From: Motiliproteus sp. MSK22-1
GTDB lineage: Bacteria; Pseudomonadota; Gammaproteobacteria; Pseudomonadales; Balneatricaceae
Assembly (NCBI RefSeq): GCF_001968815.1
Contig: NZ_MIEQ01000022.1
Span: 124,001-188,000 of the forward strand
Direction of reading: 5' to 3'
DNA length: 64,000 bases
The notes beneath the pieces are model-generated. The model made no database searches. It saw only the letters and a program-made list of their open reading frames with translations, and had not been told where the DNA came from. A program made the position numbers and the translations under genes. This document shows, in pieces, positions 1 to 8,107 of the stretch (position 1 is its first letter; the number at the start of each line of letters is the position of its first letter).

Positions 1-58
1 ATGAAGAGGAATTGACCTGGCCCAAATGAGCGGCAAGAGCTGGCGATGATTATTGGCC

Positions 59-99
59 AGGGAAACTGAGAACATAATGGACTTATTTGAAGGTTCCCT
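59..99. repeat. Short dispersed repeat, copy 1
   Basis: A 41-bp non-coding element with imperfect inverted ends: AGGGAAACT at 59-67 and AGGTTCCCT at 91-99 match in 8 of 9 positions as an inverted repeat. Its core (70-94) is nearly identical to 57698-57722 and clearly related to 1029-1053. No open frame of note runs through it. The family is not recognised. Confidence 0.55.
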
Positions 100-134
100 A
101 AGGGGTGGGCCCGTTCACTTTGGGCTGCTAACAG

Positions 135-162
135 AAAAAAAAGGGCCGGCTGCTGCCGACCC
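135..162 (-). terminator. Rho-independent terminator of the SH3 lipoprotein gene
   Basis: Read on the minus strand, an 8-bp GC-rich stem (arms 155-162 and 143-150, one G-T pair) with a 4-nt loop is followed by an uninterrupted run of eight T. It lies just after the stop codon at 185, so it should end that transcript. Confidence 0.85.
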
Positions 163-184
163 TGAGAAGGTTCTTTCAACTGAA

Positions 185-997
185 CTACTGAGTCAGGTAG
201 TCTGAATGAACCCAGCCCGTTTTATCGTTTGCTTCAACCTGCCACCAATCTCCTTCTTTGGTGCCCGTGGGATGTACCGTGGCACCTGCCAGAAGTTTGC
301 CTAGTATTACCGAAGAGGTCGAAGGGCCCCTGCGGAAATTGACGGTAGTTGTTGCCTGATATTTACTGTTGATTGCAGAGATGGAGCCTGAAGTAGAGGC
401 TCCCAATTGGCCTATGAGTTTATTATGAGCATCCAGAAAAGCGGCTGTCGTGACTTTTCCGATATCTGTGGTGCCATAATTACCCACCAGGCCCGTTCCC
501 CAGGCAAAGCCAACGTTGGATTTGTTGGCAAGACCCTCAGCAATCGTCTCTTGATGGCCGGTCTGTACATTTATCACCGATAACGCCACTTGGGCACTAG
601 CGCTCCCAAAGGTGTTTCGCGTGTCGGTAATAGTGGGAGTGATGATGTAGTCAGCAGCCGTTTTTTGACTGTTGGTTTGTGTTGCAGAGGCCGGGCTGCG
701 ATCAACAATGCTAAAGCATCGGCTTTGCTCTATAAATCGCTTTACCAGAGGGACTGGGCTGGTAAGTTGATACTGGGAGTCAGAGCTGTTCTCTGCGTCC
801 AGTAAAGCCGCAGTTCCTACCGGTTTTTCACAAAGAACTAATTCCTGAGGTTCTCCCTGTATGCCTGCAACTTCACCAGAGCCGTTAGCTACTGCTGATT
901 CTCCTCCTGGTTTTGTTTCATTGGAAATACATCCGCCGAGTAACAGCAATGCGCCAATAACAGCACCACTGACGATGTTCTTTTGTGCGCTTATCAT
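185..997 (-). CDS. Lipoprotein with CsgG-like region and C-terminal SH3b domain
   Basis: A 270-residue predicted lipoprotein. The start is the ATG at 997, preceded by AGAAGGA; a longer in-frame extension upstream lacks signal-peptide logic. Residues 1-22 form a signal peptide ending in a lipobox with Cys23. Residues about 52-195 resemble the CsgG/curli-assembly type fold (a nucleotide-free beta/alpha region with an early 'virulence or stress lipoprotein' look), but this is a weak match by eye. Residues about 210-270 are a bacterial SH3 domain (VNFRRGPS start, GDWWQV, TGWVHSDYL end), a module that usually binds peptidoglycan or cell-wall peptides. It stands alone, with its own terminator. A cell-envelope role is inferred; no enzymatic motif is visible. 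Confidence 0.75.
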   Translation of the reverse strand: MISAQKNIVSGAVIGALLLLGGCISNETKPGGESAVANGSGEVAGIQGEPQELVLCEKPVGTAALLDAENSSDSQYQLTSPVPLVKRFIEQSRCFSIVDRSPASATQTNSQKTAADYIITPTITDTRNTFGSASAQVALSVINVQTGHQETIAEGLANKSNVGFAWGTGLVGNYGTTDIGKVTTAAFLDAHNKLIGQLGASTSGSISAINSKYQATTTVNFRRGPSTSSVILGKLLAGATVHPTGTKEGDWWQVEANDKTGWVHSDYLTQ

Positions 998-1021
998 TAT
1001 CGTCCTTCTAATCTTTGTGAA

Positions 1022-1066
1022 GCACAGAGAACATCGCGGACTTATTTGCCGGTCTGGTATCTGTGC
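1022..1066. repeat. Short dispersed repeat, copy 3 (divergent)
   Basis: The core at 1029-1053 shares 20 of 25 positions with copy 1, including GAACAT and GGACTTATTTG. Its flanks form a different inverted repeat, GCACAGA (1022-1028) and TCTGTGC (1060-1066). It lies just upstream of the lipoprotein start at 997, so it falls in that gene's promoter or leader. Confidence 0.45.
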
Positions 1067-1309
1067 ACTATTTATTATCCGGGTAAAGCGAGGGGCTGGA
1101 GACCTGCATACGAAAACAGGCGACCAATTATTCTCATCGTTTGTTGAAAGCAATGGCTGACTATTCCAACCTGAAAAACAATGGATCGCAGAATGTGGCG
1201 GTCAATTGCCCCAATTTACCTAGTAAATGAAGTTTCACAATGACTATCCTAAAATTGCGCTTTGGTTGTCAATGGTTTTCTAATTTAAGAAGGTTCTTTA
1301 TGTGAGTTT

Positions 1310-1344
1310 TTATTCAAAAAGTGAGGACTGGATATTCCAGTCCT
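1310..1344 (-). terminator. Probable terminator of the amine-catabolism operon
   Basis: A perfect 9-bp stem (1324-1332 with 1336-1344) and 3-nt loop. On the minus strand it is followed after three bases by TTTTT. It lies about 95 nt beyond the stop codon at 1438 of the last gene of the operon. The T run is short, so termination strength is uncertain. Confidence 0.6.
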
Positions 1345-1437
1345 TGTTTAAGGTGGCGTGATCACAAAGTTTAAAAAAAAGAAAGGCTTTGCTGTCATCG
1401 AGGGATTGTCACCATTGGGGGCGTTTGTTATTAAGGA

Positions 1438-2157
1438 CTATTGCGTTGAAGTATGCCTGCCTGCAAAAAAATTCACGATCCACTGAATCATAAGTCTGTC
1501 ATCTACGTCCGCCTGCAATGAGGTCATTCCTTCCCTGATTCTGCTGGCGCTTATTCGATCTCGACGCCGATCCATCAAGGCAGCTGAGTAAGATCGACTG
1601 AACTCTGGATGGCCCTGAACCCCCAGCAAATGGTCTGCTATCTGTACCATATAGTTAGGGCAGAACTGGCTAGAGGCCAGAATTTCTGCATTGTCTGGAA
1701 GTTCTATAACCTGATCCTGATGACTAACCACCAGATCCATGCCTGGTTGAAATGGTTCCATCCAGTCACGGCGATCAGTGATGTGATTAAACGAGACTCC
1801 CACCCCCCATCCTCTGGGAGATTTTTCTACCCGTCCTCCCAAGGCTTTTGCCAGCAGTTGATGGCCAAAGCAAATCCCCACAAATTTTATCTCCTGCTGA
1901 TCTATTTCGCGGACAAAATCCACCAGTTGGTCAATCCAGGGAAAGCCGTCATTTACGCCATAACGGCTGCCTGTGGTGATATAGCCGTCACATTCATCAG
2001 CTGATAAAGGGAATTCACCATGAAGCACCGGATAAACAACATATTCCCAATCCGGTGCGGCCTCCCCCAATAACCGGATGAATGTCGATGGGTAATCACC
2101 GAATTCCGGCTGCAGTTCTTCCTGAACATGGTCACACTGGAGAATGCCAATTTTCAT
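1438..2157 (-). CDS. Class I glutamine amidotransferase (gamma-glutamyl hydrolase-like)
   Basis: A 239-residue cytosolic protein of the GATase1 family, related to the GMP-synthase amidotransferase domain. The catalytic triad is visible: nucleophile Cys96 in VGICFGHQ, then His183 and Glu185 in GHPEF. A stand-alone GATase beside a PuuA-like synthetase suggests hydrolysis of a gamma-glutamyl amide to glutamate plus an amino acid, which is the role of PuuD in putrescine breakdown. PuuD itself belongs to a different peptidase C26 subgroup, so the symbol is not assigned. The ATG at 2157 follows GAGAGG at good spacing. It is the last gene of a four-gene operon, 18 nt after the alcohol dehydrogenase. 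It could also be a generic glutamine amidotransferase with another partner. Confidence 0.85.
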   Translation of the reverse strand: MKIGILQCDHVQEELQPEFGDYPSTFIRLLGEAAPDWEYVVYPVLHGEFPLSADECDGYITTGSRYGVNDGFPWIDQLVDFVREIDQQEIKFVGICFGHQLLAKALGGRVEKSPRGWGVGVSFNHITDRRDWMEPFQPGMDLVVSHQDQVIELPDNAEILASSQFCPNYMVQIADHLLGVQGHPEFSRSYSAALMDRRRDRISASRIREGMTSLQADVDDRLMIQWIVNFFAGRHTSTQ

Positions 2158-2175
2158 AAATACCTCTCTAGGGTC

Positions 2176-3339
2176 TTACAATGAGCCGTTGACAGCGTTG
2201 TGGAAAATTGATCCATACTGTTCTGCACTGAAAGCAATGGGGTTGCCTCCAGCTGAAGGATCAACGACAGCCATAGCGGCAATTTCATCTGCTTGATCGG
2301 CGTTGATTCCGATCTCAGCTAAACTGTGAGGAATATTTAACTGTCTGCGTAGCTCCAAAATCCAGGACAGCACGCCATCGAAAGTTGGTTGCTCAAGACC
2401 CAGATAGCGGCCCAGGCGGTGCATCCGCTCCTCAACCTGTTCCCTATTGGCTTTCAATACGTAGGGCATCAGTATGGCATTAAGAAGACCATGGTGGGCG
2501 TTATAGACGGCACCCAGAGGGTGAGCCAGCGCATGCATGCCACCGAGGCCTTTCTGGAAGGCTGTTGCGCCCATGCTGGAAGCGCTGAGCATCTGCATAC
2601 GGGCATCAAGATCATTACCATTCTCGACAGCTTGAAGCAGGTGTTGATGTACCAATCGAATTCCTTCCATGGCGATGCCTTCCGCCATCGGGTGGTAGCC
2701 AGGTGCACATAAAGCTTCAAGATTGTGAGACAGGGCATCCATACCGGTTGCCGCTGTTATATGGGCAGGAAGACCCACTGTTAATGCGGGGTCGAGAATG
2801 ACCAGTCCAGGGAGCATTTTTGGATGGAATATTATTTTCTTAACATGATTGGCGGCATCGGTAATTACGGAGGCGCGTCCCACTTCTGAGCCGGTTCCGG
2901 CTGTGGTCGGAACAGCAATGACAGGAGCGACACCTGACTCGATCACACGGGTCCAGTTGTCACCAATATCTTCAAAATCCCAGATAGGCCGTGTCTGGCC
3001 AGACATCAGTGCTACGGCTTTGCCAGCATCCAGCGCGGAGCCACCACCAAAGGCAATTACGCCATCGTGACTCCCCTGACGAAATGCAGCAACCCCTGCC
3101 TCTACGTGCTCACTGGTCGGATTACCCTGAATAGCTGAAAACAGACCGGCCTTCAGCCCTTCGTCTGCACAAAGATCTAACGCTGCTTTAATCATTGGCA
3201 GAGCGGCCAGCCCGGGATCGGTAACAAGCAGGGGCGCTTTTATGCCCAGTTCTTTGCAAGCAGCGGGCAATTCACTGATACGGCCTGCCCCTGCCCGAAT
3301 GCTGTTTGGATAGTTCCAGTTTGAGGTTAGTTGGCTCAT
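2176..3339 (-). CDS. Iron-containing alcohol dehydrogenase
   Basis: A 387-residue group III (Fe-dependent) alcohol dehydrogenase. The nucleotide-binding GGGS is at 98-101, and PTTAGTGSEV at about 144-153 is typical. The metal ligands expected from FucO-type enzymes are all present: Asp201, His205, His269 and His283. The reaction is NAD(P)-linked interconversion of an alcohol and an aldehyde. It lies between an aldehyde dehydrogenase and a GATase, downstream of a glutamine synthetase-like ligase. Oxidation of a gamma-glutamylated amino alcohol to the aldehyde is therefore a reasonable inference; the substrate is not shown by sequence. The ATG at 3339 follows AGAGAGAA. Confidence 0.9.
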   Translation of the reverse strand: MSQLTSNWNYPNSIRAGAGRISELPAACKELGIKAPLLVTDPGLAALPMIKAALDLCADEGLKAGLFSAIQGNPTSEHVEAGVAAFRQGSHDGVIAFGGGSALDAGKAVALMSGQTRPIWDFEDIGDNWTRVIESGVAPVIAVPTTAGTGSEVGRASVITDAANHVKKIIFHPKMLPGLVILDPALTVGLPAHITAATGMDALSHNLEALCAPGYHPMAEGIAMEGIRLVHQHLLQAVENGNDLDARMQMLSASSMGATAFQKGLGGMHALAHPLGAVYNAHHGLLNAILMPYVLKANREQVEERMHRLGRYLGLEQPTFDGVLSWILELRRQLNIPHSLAEIGINADQADEIAAMAVVDPSAGGNPIAFSAEQYGSIFHNAVNGSL

Positions 3340-3417
3340 GTTGTTTCTCTCTGAAGCACTATTTTGTCTTTCGTCTGAGTGTTTTTGCTCAATAGTTTCA
3401 TCAGACGAACGGCGCTG

Positions 3418-4809
3418 TTAAAGTTCAGTACGTATATGGAAAGACTTGGGACGGGTCAGAGATTCGAATCCGAGTGCTGACAGAGTGCAGCCTCTTCCCG
3501 AATTCTTGACTCCAGTCCAAGCCAAAGCAGGATCCAGATAGTCACAGCGATTAACGAAGAATGTCCCCGTTTCCAACTGCTCACCCAAAGAGACTGCAGC
3601 ATCAATATCCCGGGTAAATACCGAGGCTGTCAGCCCAAATTCGCTGTCATTCATCAGTTTGATAGCTTCTTCATCAGAGCTGACTTTTTGGATACCGACT
3701 ACCGGACCAAAGCTTTCTTCAGTCATTACGCGCATGCTGTGGTTAACGTTACTGAGCAGTTGTGGGGCCAGATAAGCGGTGTCAGGTTTATTCTGTGGGA
3801 AGTCTGAGGGGTCAATATGGGCAATGGCGCCCTGCTCAATCGCTTCTGTAACCTGATTACGAACGAAGTCCGCAGCAGAGCTTCGAACCAGTGGCCCAAG
3901 GGTTGTTTCGGGATCATCTGAGCGGCCCAGTTTATACTGCTTAACCAGAGTGATCGCTTTCTCTAAAAAAGCATCGTGAATTGATTCATCCACATAAATA
4001 CGCTCAATGCCGCAACAGGATTGGCCTGAATTGAAGAATGCGCCATCAATACAGGTTTCTACCGCATGGTCCAAATCTGCATCAGCCCGCACATAAGCAG
4101 GATCTTTGCCCCCTAATTCGAGACCAACACCGATAAAGCGCCCCGCTGCAGCACGTTCCACCATGGCTCCACCAGGTACTGAACCGGTAAAGGCTACGTA
4201 GTTAATTTCCGGGGATTGAATCAACTGCTCGGTATCGTCATGGGTTAAATGCAGATACTGAAATACCCCCTCAGGTAAACCGGCTTTTGTAAAGGCTTCA
4301 GCGAAGCGCTCTGCACATAAAGGGGTTTGGGCCGAGTGCTTCAATACCACGGTATTACCGGCCAGGATGGCAGGAACAAGCGCATTAACTGCGGTCAGGT
4401 AGGGATAATTCCAAGGAGCGATAATGAAGGCCACTCCTAATGGTTCACGTTTTATGTAGCGGGAAAATCCTGGCTTTTCAGCAACTTGTACAGGTTTTAG
4501 TGCTTCTTCTGCTGCTTCAATCATAAAGCGAGCCCGTTCCTCGACACCAGCAACCTCCCCTGCGGCATAGCGAATAGGGCGCCCCATTTGCCAACACAGC
4601 TCTTCGGCAATCGCATCGGAATTAGCGACAAATGCATCTATTGCGCGACTGCAAAGCGCCGCCCGTTCCGACAGAGGTGTTTGGCTCCAAGTCTGCTGCG
4701 CCTGGCTGGCACGTTCCAGAGTCTGCCGTATGCTTTCTTTAGTTGCATAGGGGCGTTCAACATAGACAGAGTTATCAATAGGGCTGACGGTTTTTTGTAC
4801 TTCGGACAT
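3418..4809 (-). CDS. NAD(P)-dependent aldehyde dehydrogenase
   Basis: A 463-residue aldehyde dehydrogenase superfamily member. The general-base Glu231 lies in GLELGGKDP and the nucleophile Cys265 in NSGQSCCG; the cofactor-binding PWNYP and FTGSVPGG segments are also present. It oxidises an aldehyde to a carboxylic acid using NAD(P)+. The ATG at 4809, which gives an N terminus beginning MSEVQKT, is preferred over an 18-codon upstream extension that lacks family similarity. It sits 133 nt after the glutamine synthetase-like gene and 78 nt before the Fe-alcohol dehydrogenase in the same direction. In that setting the substrate is probably a gamma-glutamyl-amino aldehyde, which is inference. Confidence 0.9.
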   Translation of the reverse strand: MSEVQKTVSPIDNSVYVERPYATKESIRQTLERASQAQQTWSQTPLSERAALCSRAIDAFVANSDAIAEELCWQMGRPIRYAAGEVAGVEERARFMIEAAEEALKPVQVAEKPGFSRYIKREPLGVAFIIAPWNYPYLTAVNALVPAILAGNTVVLKHSAQTPLCAERFAEAFTKAGLPEGVFQYLHLTHDDTEQLIQSPEINYVAFTGSVPGGAMVERAAAGRFIGVGLELGGKDPAYVRADADLDHAVETCIDGAFFNSGQSCCGIERIYVDESIHDAFLEKAITLVKQYKLGRSDDPETTLGPLVRSSAADFVRNQVTEAIEQGAIAHIDPSDFPQNKPDTAYLAPQLLSNVNHSMRVMTEESFGPVVGIQKVSSDEEAIKLMNDSEFGLTASVFTRDIDAAVSLGEQLETGTFFVNRCDYLDPALAWTGVKNSGRGCTLSALGFESLTRPKSFHIRTEL

Positions 4810-4942
4810 ATCAGGTTCTCTTTTCAAGGTGCCGAGACTCACAGGGTTCCTGCACTGCCTCACAGTCTTGAATTACTTGTTTTGTAACTTAAACAGCTCG
4901 ACAGCAATCGGTTCTGACGGTGATCAGATTGCTTCAGGGCTG

Positions 4943-6316
4943 CTAAATAATTTCAAAGTAGCGATTCATCTCCCAGTCAGAGATGTGTTTGCGAAATTCT
5001 CGTTCTTCCCATTCTCTGGATGCTGCATAGTGTTCAACAAAGGGATCTCCGAACATTGTTCGAGCGGCTTCAGAGGATTTTAGACGTTGGGCAGCATCCC
5101 AAAGAGTACGAGGTAAGGCCAGTTCTTCCGGGTGACACTGATCGTAAGCGTTACCTTTAATCTGGGCTTCAGGTTCCCATTCCTGCATGATTCCATAAAT
5201 CCCTGCTGCCAACGCCGCAGCAAGGGCCAGGTACGGATTGGCATCTGCAGAACCGAGGCGATATTCAACGCGTTGTGATTTTTCACTTCCTGGAATAACC
5301 CTTAGAGCGGTAGTTCGATTTTCCACTCCCCAGGTGGCGTCCGTTGGCGCCCAGAACCCTGGGATCAGACGAGTATAACTATTGACAGTCGGAGCGATCA
5401 TACACAGAAATTCTGGCATCAGGCGCTGTTGGCCTGCGAGGAAATGACGCTGAATCTTACTGATGTTGTGTTTTTGGCTAGGGTCGTAAAAAGATGAACC
5501 GGAACCGTCACTATTGCGCAGAGATATATGAATATGGCCGCTTTGTCCCGGATAATCAGCAGACCACTTGGCCATAAATGTAGCCATCATGTCATTACGC
5601 TGGGCTAAGACTTTCATAAAGGTTTTAAACAGCGCTCCTTTGTCCGCTGCATTCACCGCACTATCGACTGTAATGGCAGCTTCAAGTACGCCTGGACCGG
5701 TTTCCGTGTGTAAACCTTCAATGGGGAAGTCCATGGTTTCCGACATGGCTAGAATCTGTTGGTAAAGCTCGGCATGGACGGAGTTTCGGAGCATGGAGTA
5801 GCCAAACCAGTCCGGGGTGATCGGCTCCAGATCCTTATAGCCTTTTTCTCGAATACTCTTGGGCGTTTCATTAAACATAAAGAACTCATACTCAAGGGCT
5901 GCAAAGGCATCGAAGCCCAGTTCTTTTGCTTTATCAACGACTTTTCGGAGTGTGCCCCGAGGGCAGAGTGATTCAGCTGGTCCTTCGAATTCGCCCATAA
6001 ACAGCAGCATGCCATCTTCAAAGGGGATTTCCCGACAGCTTTCAGGTAGCACCCGTACTGGTGCATCAGGGAAGCCTGTGTGCCAGCCGGTATAGCTGAC
6101 ATTATCATAGAGCTGATCTTTAGAATCCCATCCCAAAACTACGTCACAGAAAGCAAAGCCGTTTTCCAGAGAGGAAAAAAACTTGGCTTTACTCATATAT
6201 TTTCCGCGCATAATGCCATCATTATCAAAAACGCCGACTTTAACGTGGGTCAGGCCGCGTTCTTCAACAATGGCTTTGGCGTCTTCAATGGATTTGACGT
6301 CTCTTGGATTTAACAT
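4943..6316 (-). CDS. Glutamine synthetase-like gamma-glutamyl-amine ligase (PuuA family)
   Basis: A 457-residue type I glutamine synthetase homologue. Core motifs are visible: SGHIHISL of the catalytic domain, ENRTTALRV of the ATP/glutamate site and SADANPYLALAA near the C terminus. Length and the downstream aldehyde dehydrogenase and amidotransferase point to the PuuA/GlnA3/GlnA4-type branch, which joins the gamma-carboxyl of glutamate to an amine using ATP. True ammonia-assimilating GlnA is less likely because there is no ntrBC nearby and the partners are catabolic. First gene of the operon; the ATG at 6316 follows GAGGATGGATC. The amine could be a polyamine, ethanolamine or another amino alcohol. 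The alcohol dehydrogenase next door favours an amino alcohol, but this is not proven. Confidence 0.85.
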   Translation of the reverse strand: MLNPRDVKSIEDAKAIVEERGLTHVKVGVFDNDGIMRGKYMSKAKFFSSLENGFAFCDVVLGWDSKDQLYDNVSYTGWHTGFPDAPVRVLPESCREIPFEDGMLLFMGEFEGPAESLCPRGTLRKVVDKAKELGFDAFAALEYEFFMFNETPKSIREKGYKDLEPITPDWFGYSMLRNSVHAELYQQILAMSETMDFPIEGLHTETGPGVLEAAITVDSAVNAADKGALFKTFMKVLAQRNDMMATFMAKWSADYPGQSGHIHISLRNSDGSGSSFYDPSQKHNISKIQRHFLAGQQRLMPEFLCMIAPTVNSYTRLIPGFWAPTDATWGVENRTTALRVIPGSEKSQRVEYRLGSADANPYLALAAALAAGIYGIMQEWEPEAQIKGNAYDQCHPEELALPRTLWDAAQRLKSSEAARTMFGDPFVEHYAASREWEEREFRKHISDWEMNRYFEII

Positions 6317-7011
6317 GATCCATCCTCAAATGCTGTTCGTTGACTCTTTTTGTTTTGCTGTCTGTGATTAGCATGGCAGCTGGCCCTGTTAGTTCCAAGC
6401 CGAGCTGGCCAGGTTTTAACTGGGTTATTGTTCTAAGCTCTGGCTCTCTTCATTGATCTTTAGATGCCCAGGAAAAGATCTATGGCCGCAGAGTGTGAAC
6501 CTCTGTCTGTCATCTATAAAAAGGCTCAGCATTCTTCTCTTTCGGCTGGAGCTTTGTTGCTCTATTGCCTATGAAATCGTAAAAATTAAGTTCTGAAAAA
6601 TGATCTATGAATTTTATTGGAATTCGCCTGCCAAGGATATTCATCAACTTTTATACCCTGGCAGAATTAATACTAGGGGGGGTGAAAAATCCCTGCAAAC
6701 ACAATCAGTTCCAGCGAAGCCCTAGTATTAGAAATGCTAATACTAGGGCTTAAAACCGATATTTATCCGCGACACTCTGTTGGGAAAAAACAATTTCTGC
6801 TTATCTCTAAGGTTGCTCTGTAACTATATTTTTGGGCGATAGCCACGGTCGTGGAGGGGGCTGCAGAAACTGTCAGGCATATGCTTAGGGCTGGGAAAGG
6901 GGATACGCTCTTTGTGCTAAAGACTTTCCTTATTATCCGACCATCTGACAACAGAGGTTGTTTGCTGACTGGTTGGAAAGCCGCGGAATTATAGATCCTT
7001 TACAAGGCGCT
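6317..7011. other. Long intergenic region upstream of the amine-catabolism operon
   Basis: About 700 bp with no convincing gene on either strand. It should contain the promoter of the leftward operon starting at 6316. The only sharp structure is the perfect palindrome at 6717-6751 and a half copy at 6668-6678. No sigma-54 type element was seen by eye. Confidence 0.6.
6717..6751. repeat. Perfect 15-bp inverted repeat with 5-nt loop
   Basis: Arm 6717-6731 is the exact reverse complement of 6737-6751; the centre is AAATG. The 11-bp segment TAATACTAGGG of the right arm occurs again at 6668-6678. Neither strand has a T run after the stem, so a simple terminator is unlikely. A regulator operator or a mobile/REP-type palindrome are alternatives. 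Confidence 0.8.
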
Positions 7012-7461
7012 CTATGGTTTGCGCTGAAACAACGCCAGCTGTTTCCCTTCTTTGCTGAAGGTTGCTTGATCCGTTGTAATACTCAGTTGGTAGGTGTCTG
7101 GGTTTTCAGGATCATTGGCCGTTGCGCACTGCATCTTCATGATATCGGCGGCGGTGGCTTGCCAGAAACAGCCTAACAAAGGTTCTTCCTGATTTTTTGC
7201 TAATACTGTGGCTGTACCATCATATTGAACTTTTAGCATCCAGTATCCTGAGGGATTAGTGCTTTTAGCTTCCCAGATGCCTGTTCCTGGATGCCCGCTA
7301 CAGCCACTAATAAGCAGTAATGCCGTCATCACGGCTGCTGGCAAGCATATTGAATTTGTTTGCTTTTTCCAGCGGGAACGGCGAGCGTTTAAAATACGGG
7401 AACCCTCTATGGGAGTGGGTGAGCTTGAGAGAGCCATCTTGGTGTTTGCTTTAGGGATCAT
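7012..7461 (-). CDS. Hypothetical small lipoprotein
   Basis: About 149 residues. A hydrophobic segment following KKQTN ends in a lipobox LLISGC (Cys about 54), and the mature part of about 95 residues has no domain I recognise. The start is uncertain: ATG at 7461 is used here, ATG at 7437 and TTG at 7491 are in frame, and none has a strong ribosome-binding site. The n-region before the signal hydrophobic core is unusually long, so a later non-ATG start is possible. It stands alone. Confidence 0.6.
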   Translation of the reverse strand: MIPKANTKMALSSSPTPIEGSRILNARRSRWKKQTNSICLPAAVMTALLLISGCSGHPGTGIWEAKSTNPSGYWMLKVQYDGTATVLAKNQEEPLLGCFWQATAADIMKMQCATANDPENPDTYQLSITTDQATFSKEGKQLALFQRKP

Positions 7462-7654
7462 CAGGATAAATCCGTTGTAAAAGGGGCGCAAATGTCATTC
7501 TGAGCATCGTCGGCGTAACAAAGCTGCTTGATAATATCCTGGCAGTTTAAGGTAATGAAGGTGGAAACAACCTGTCCTGGCTCAAGTCTGTGGATCAGGC
7601 TGTTTAACTTTGATTAATTCTCTCTAGCTGAGGATCTCTTTACTGGGAAGGTTT

Positions 7655-7993
7655 TTAACCGGAGTTGCGGGCGGATTGCGCAAGAATAGACTCGAAGCCC
7701 TCAAATTGTGGTGGTCCCAGATAGATGCTTTTGGTTTGTTGGCTTTGTGTTCTGGCATTGGCGTGAGCTTTACGAAACTGTTCAGAGTGGGTCCAGGACT
7801 CAAAGTCATCAATACTGTCCCAGACGGTATGAGTCGCATAGAGACTGAACTCCTCTTTCTCCGGTCCCTTCAACAGGTGAAAGCTACAAAAGCCAGGAAC
7901 GGTGTCCAGATATGACTCCCTTTGGCGCCAGATTTCCTCGAAAGCACTCTCCTGGCCAGGAACGATACGAAAGCGGTTCATAGCAATATACAT
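7655..7993 (-). CDS. ABM-family heme-degrading monooxygenase (HmuQ/HmuD-like)
   Basis: A 112-residue dimeric alpha/beta-barrel (ABM) protein. The opening YIAMNRF, the middle PGFCSFHLLKGP and the LYATHTVWDS segment are characteristic of the rhizobial HmuQ/HmuD and related IsdG-type heme monooxygenases, which open the heme ring to release iron. His in THTVW and the HANA segment are candidates for heme contact. The ATG at 7993 is chosen because it begins the family-typical N terminus and follows AGGA; an upstream extension is not family-like. The next gene upstream, about 115 nt away and in the same direction, encodes a heme peroxidase, which agrees with a heme-related role. Confidence 0.8.
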   Translation of the reverse strand: MYIAMNRFRIVPGQESAFEEIWRQRESYLDTVPGFCSFHLLKGPEKEEFSLYATHTVWDSIDDFESWTHSEQFRKAHANARTQSQQTKSIYLGPPQFEGFESILAQSARNSG

Positions 7994-8107
7994 TGAGTAT
8001 TCCTGTGACGGTTGGGTTATCGAAGCCTGTCGGATGAGCTCTGTCAGAGACGAGCAGCTCATCCAGGCGATATAAGAGGTGTATAAATTATTGAGTACGA
8101 GAGCTGT

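Larger units (their letters stand above)
998..1437. other. Intergenic region with repeat copy 3 and a terminator
   Basis: No supported gene. It should hold the promoter of the lipoprotein gene (transcribed leftwards), a third copy of the dispersed repeat (1022-1066) and the hairpin at 1324-1344 that probably ends the amine-catabolism operon. No clear -35/-10 pair was picked out. Confidence 0.6.

Noticed and set aside
1-58. Possible C-terminal end of a gene cut by the window edge
   Set aside because: Short frames end within 50 bp and nothing can be assigned.
6763-6951. A 62-residue minus-strand frame in the long intergenic region
   Set aside because: No ribosome-binding site, no domain-like sequence; chance frame.
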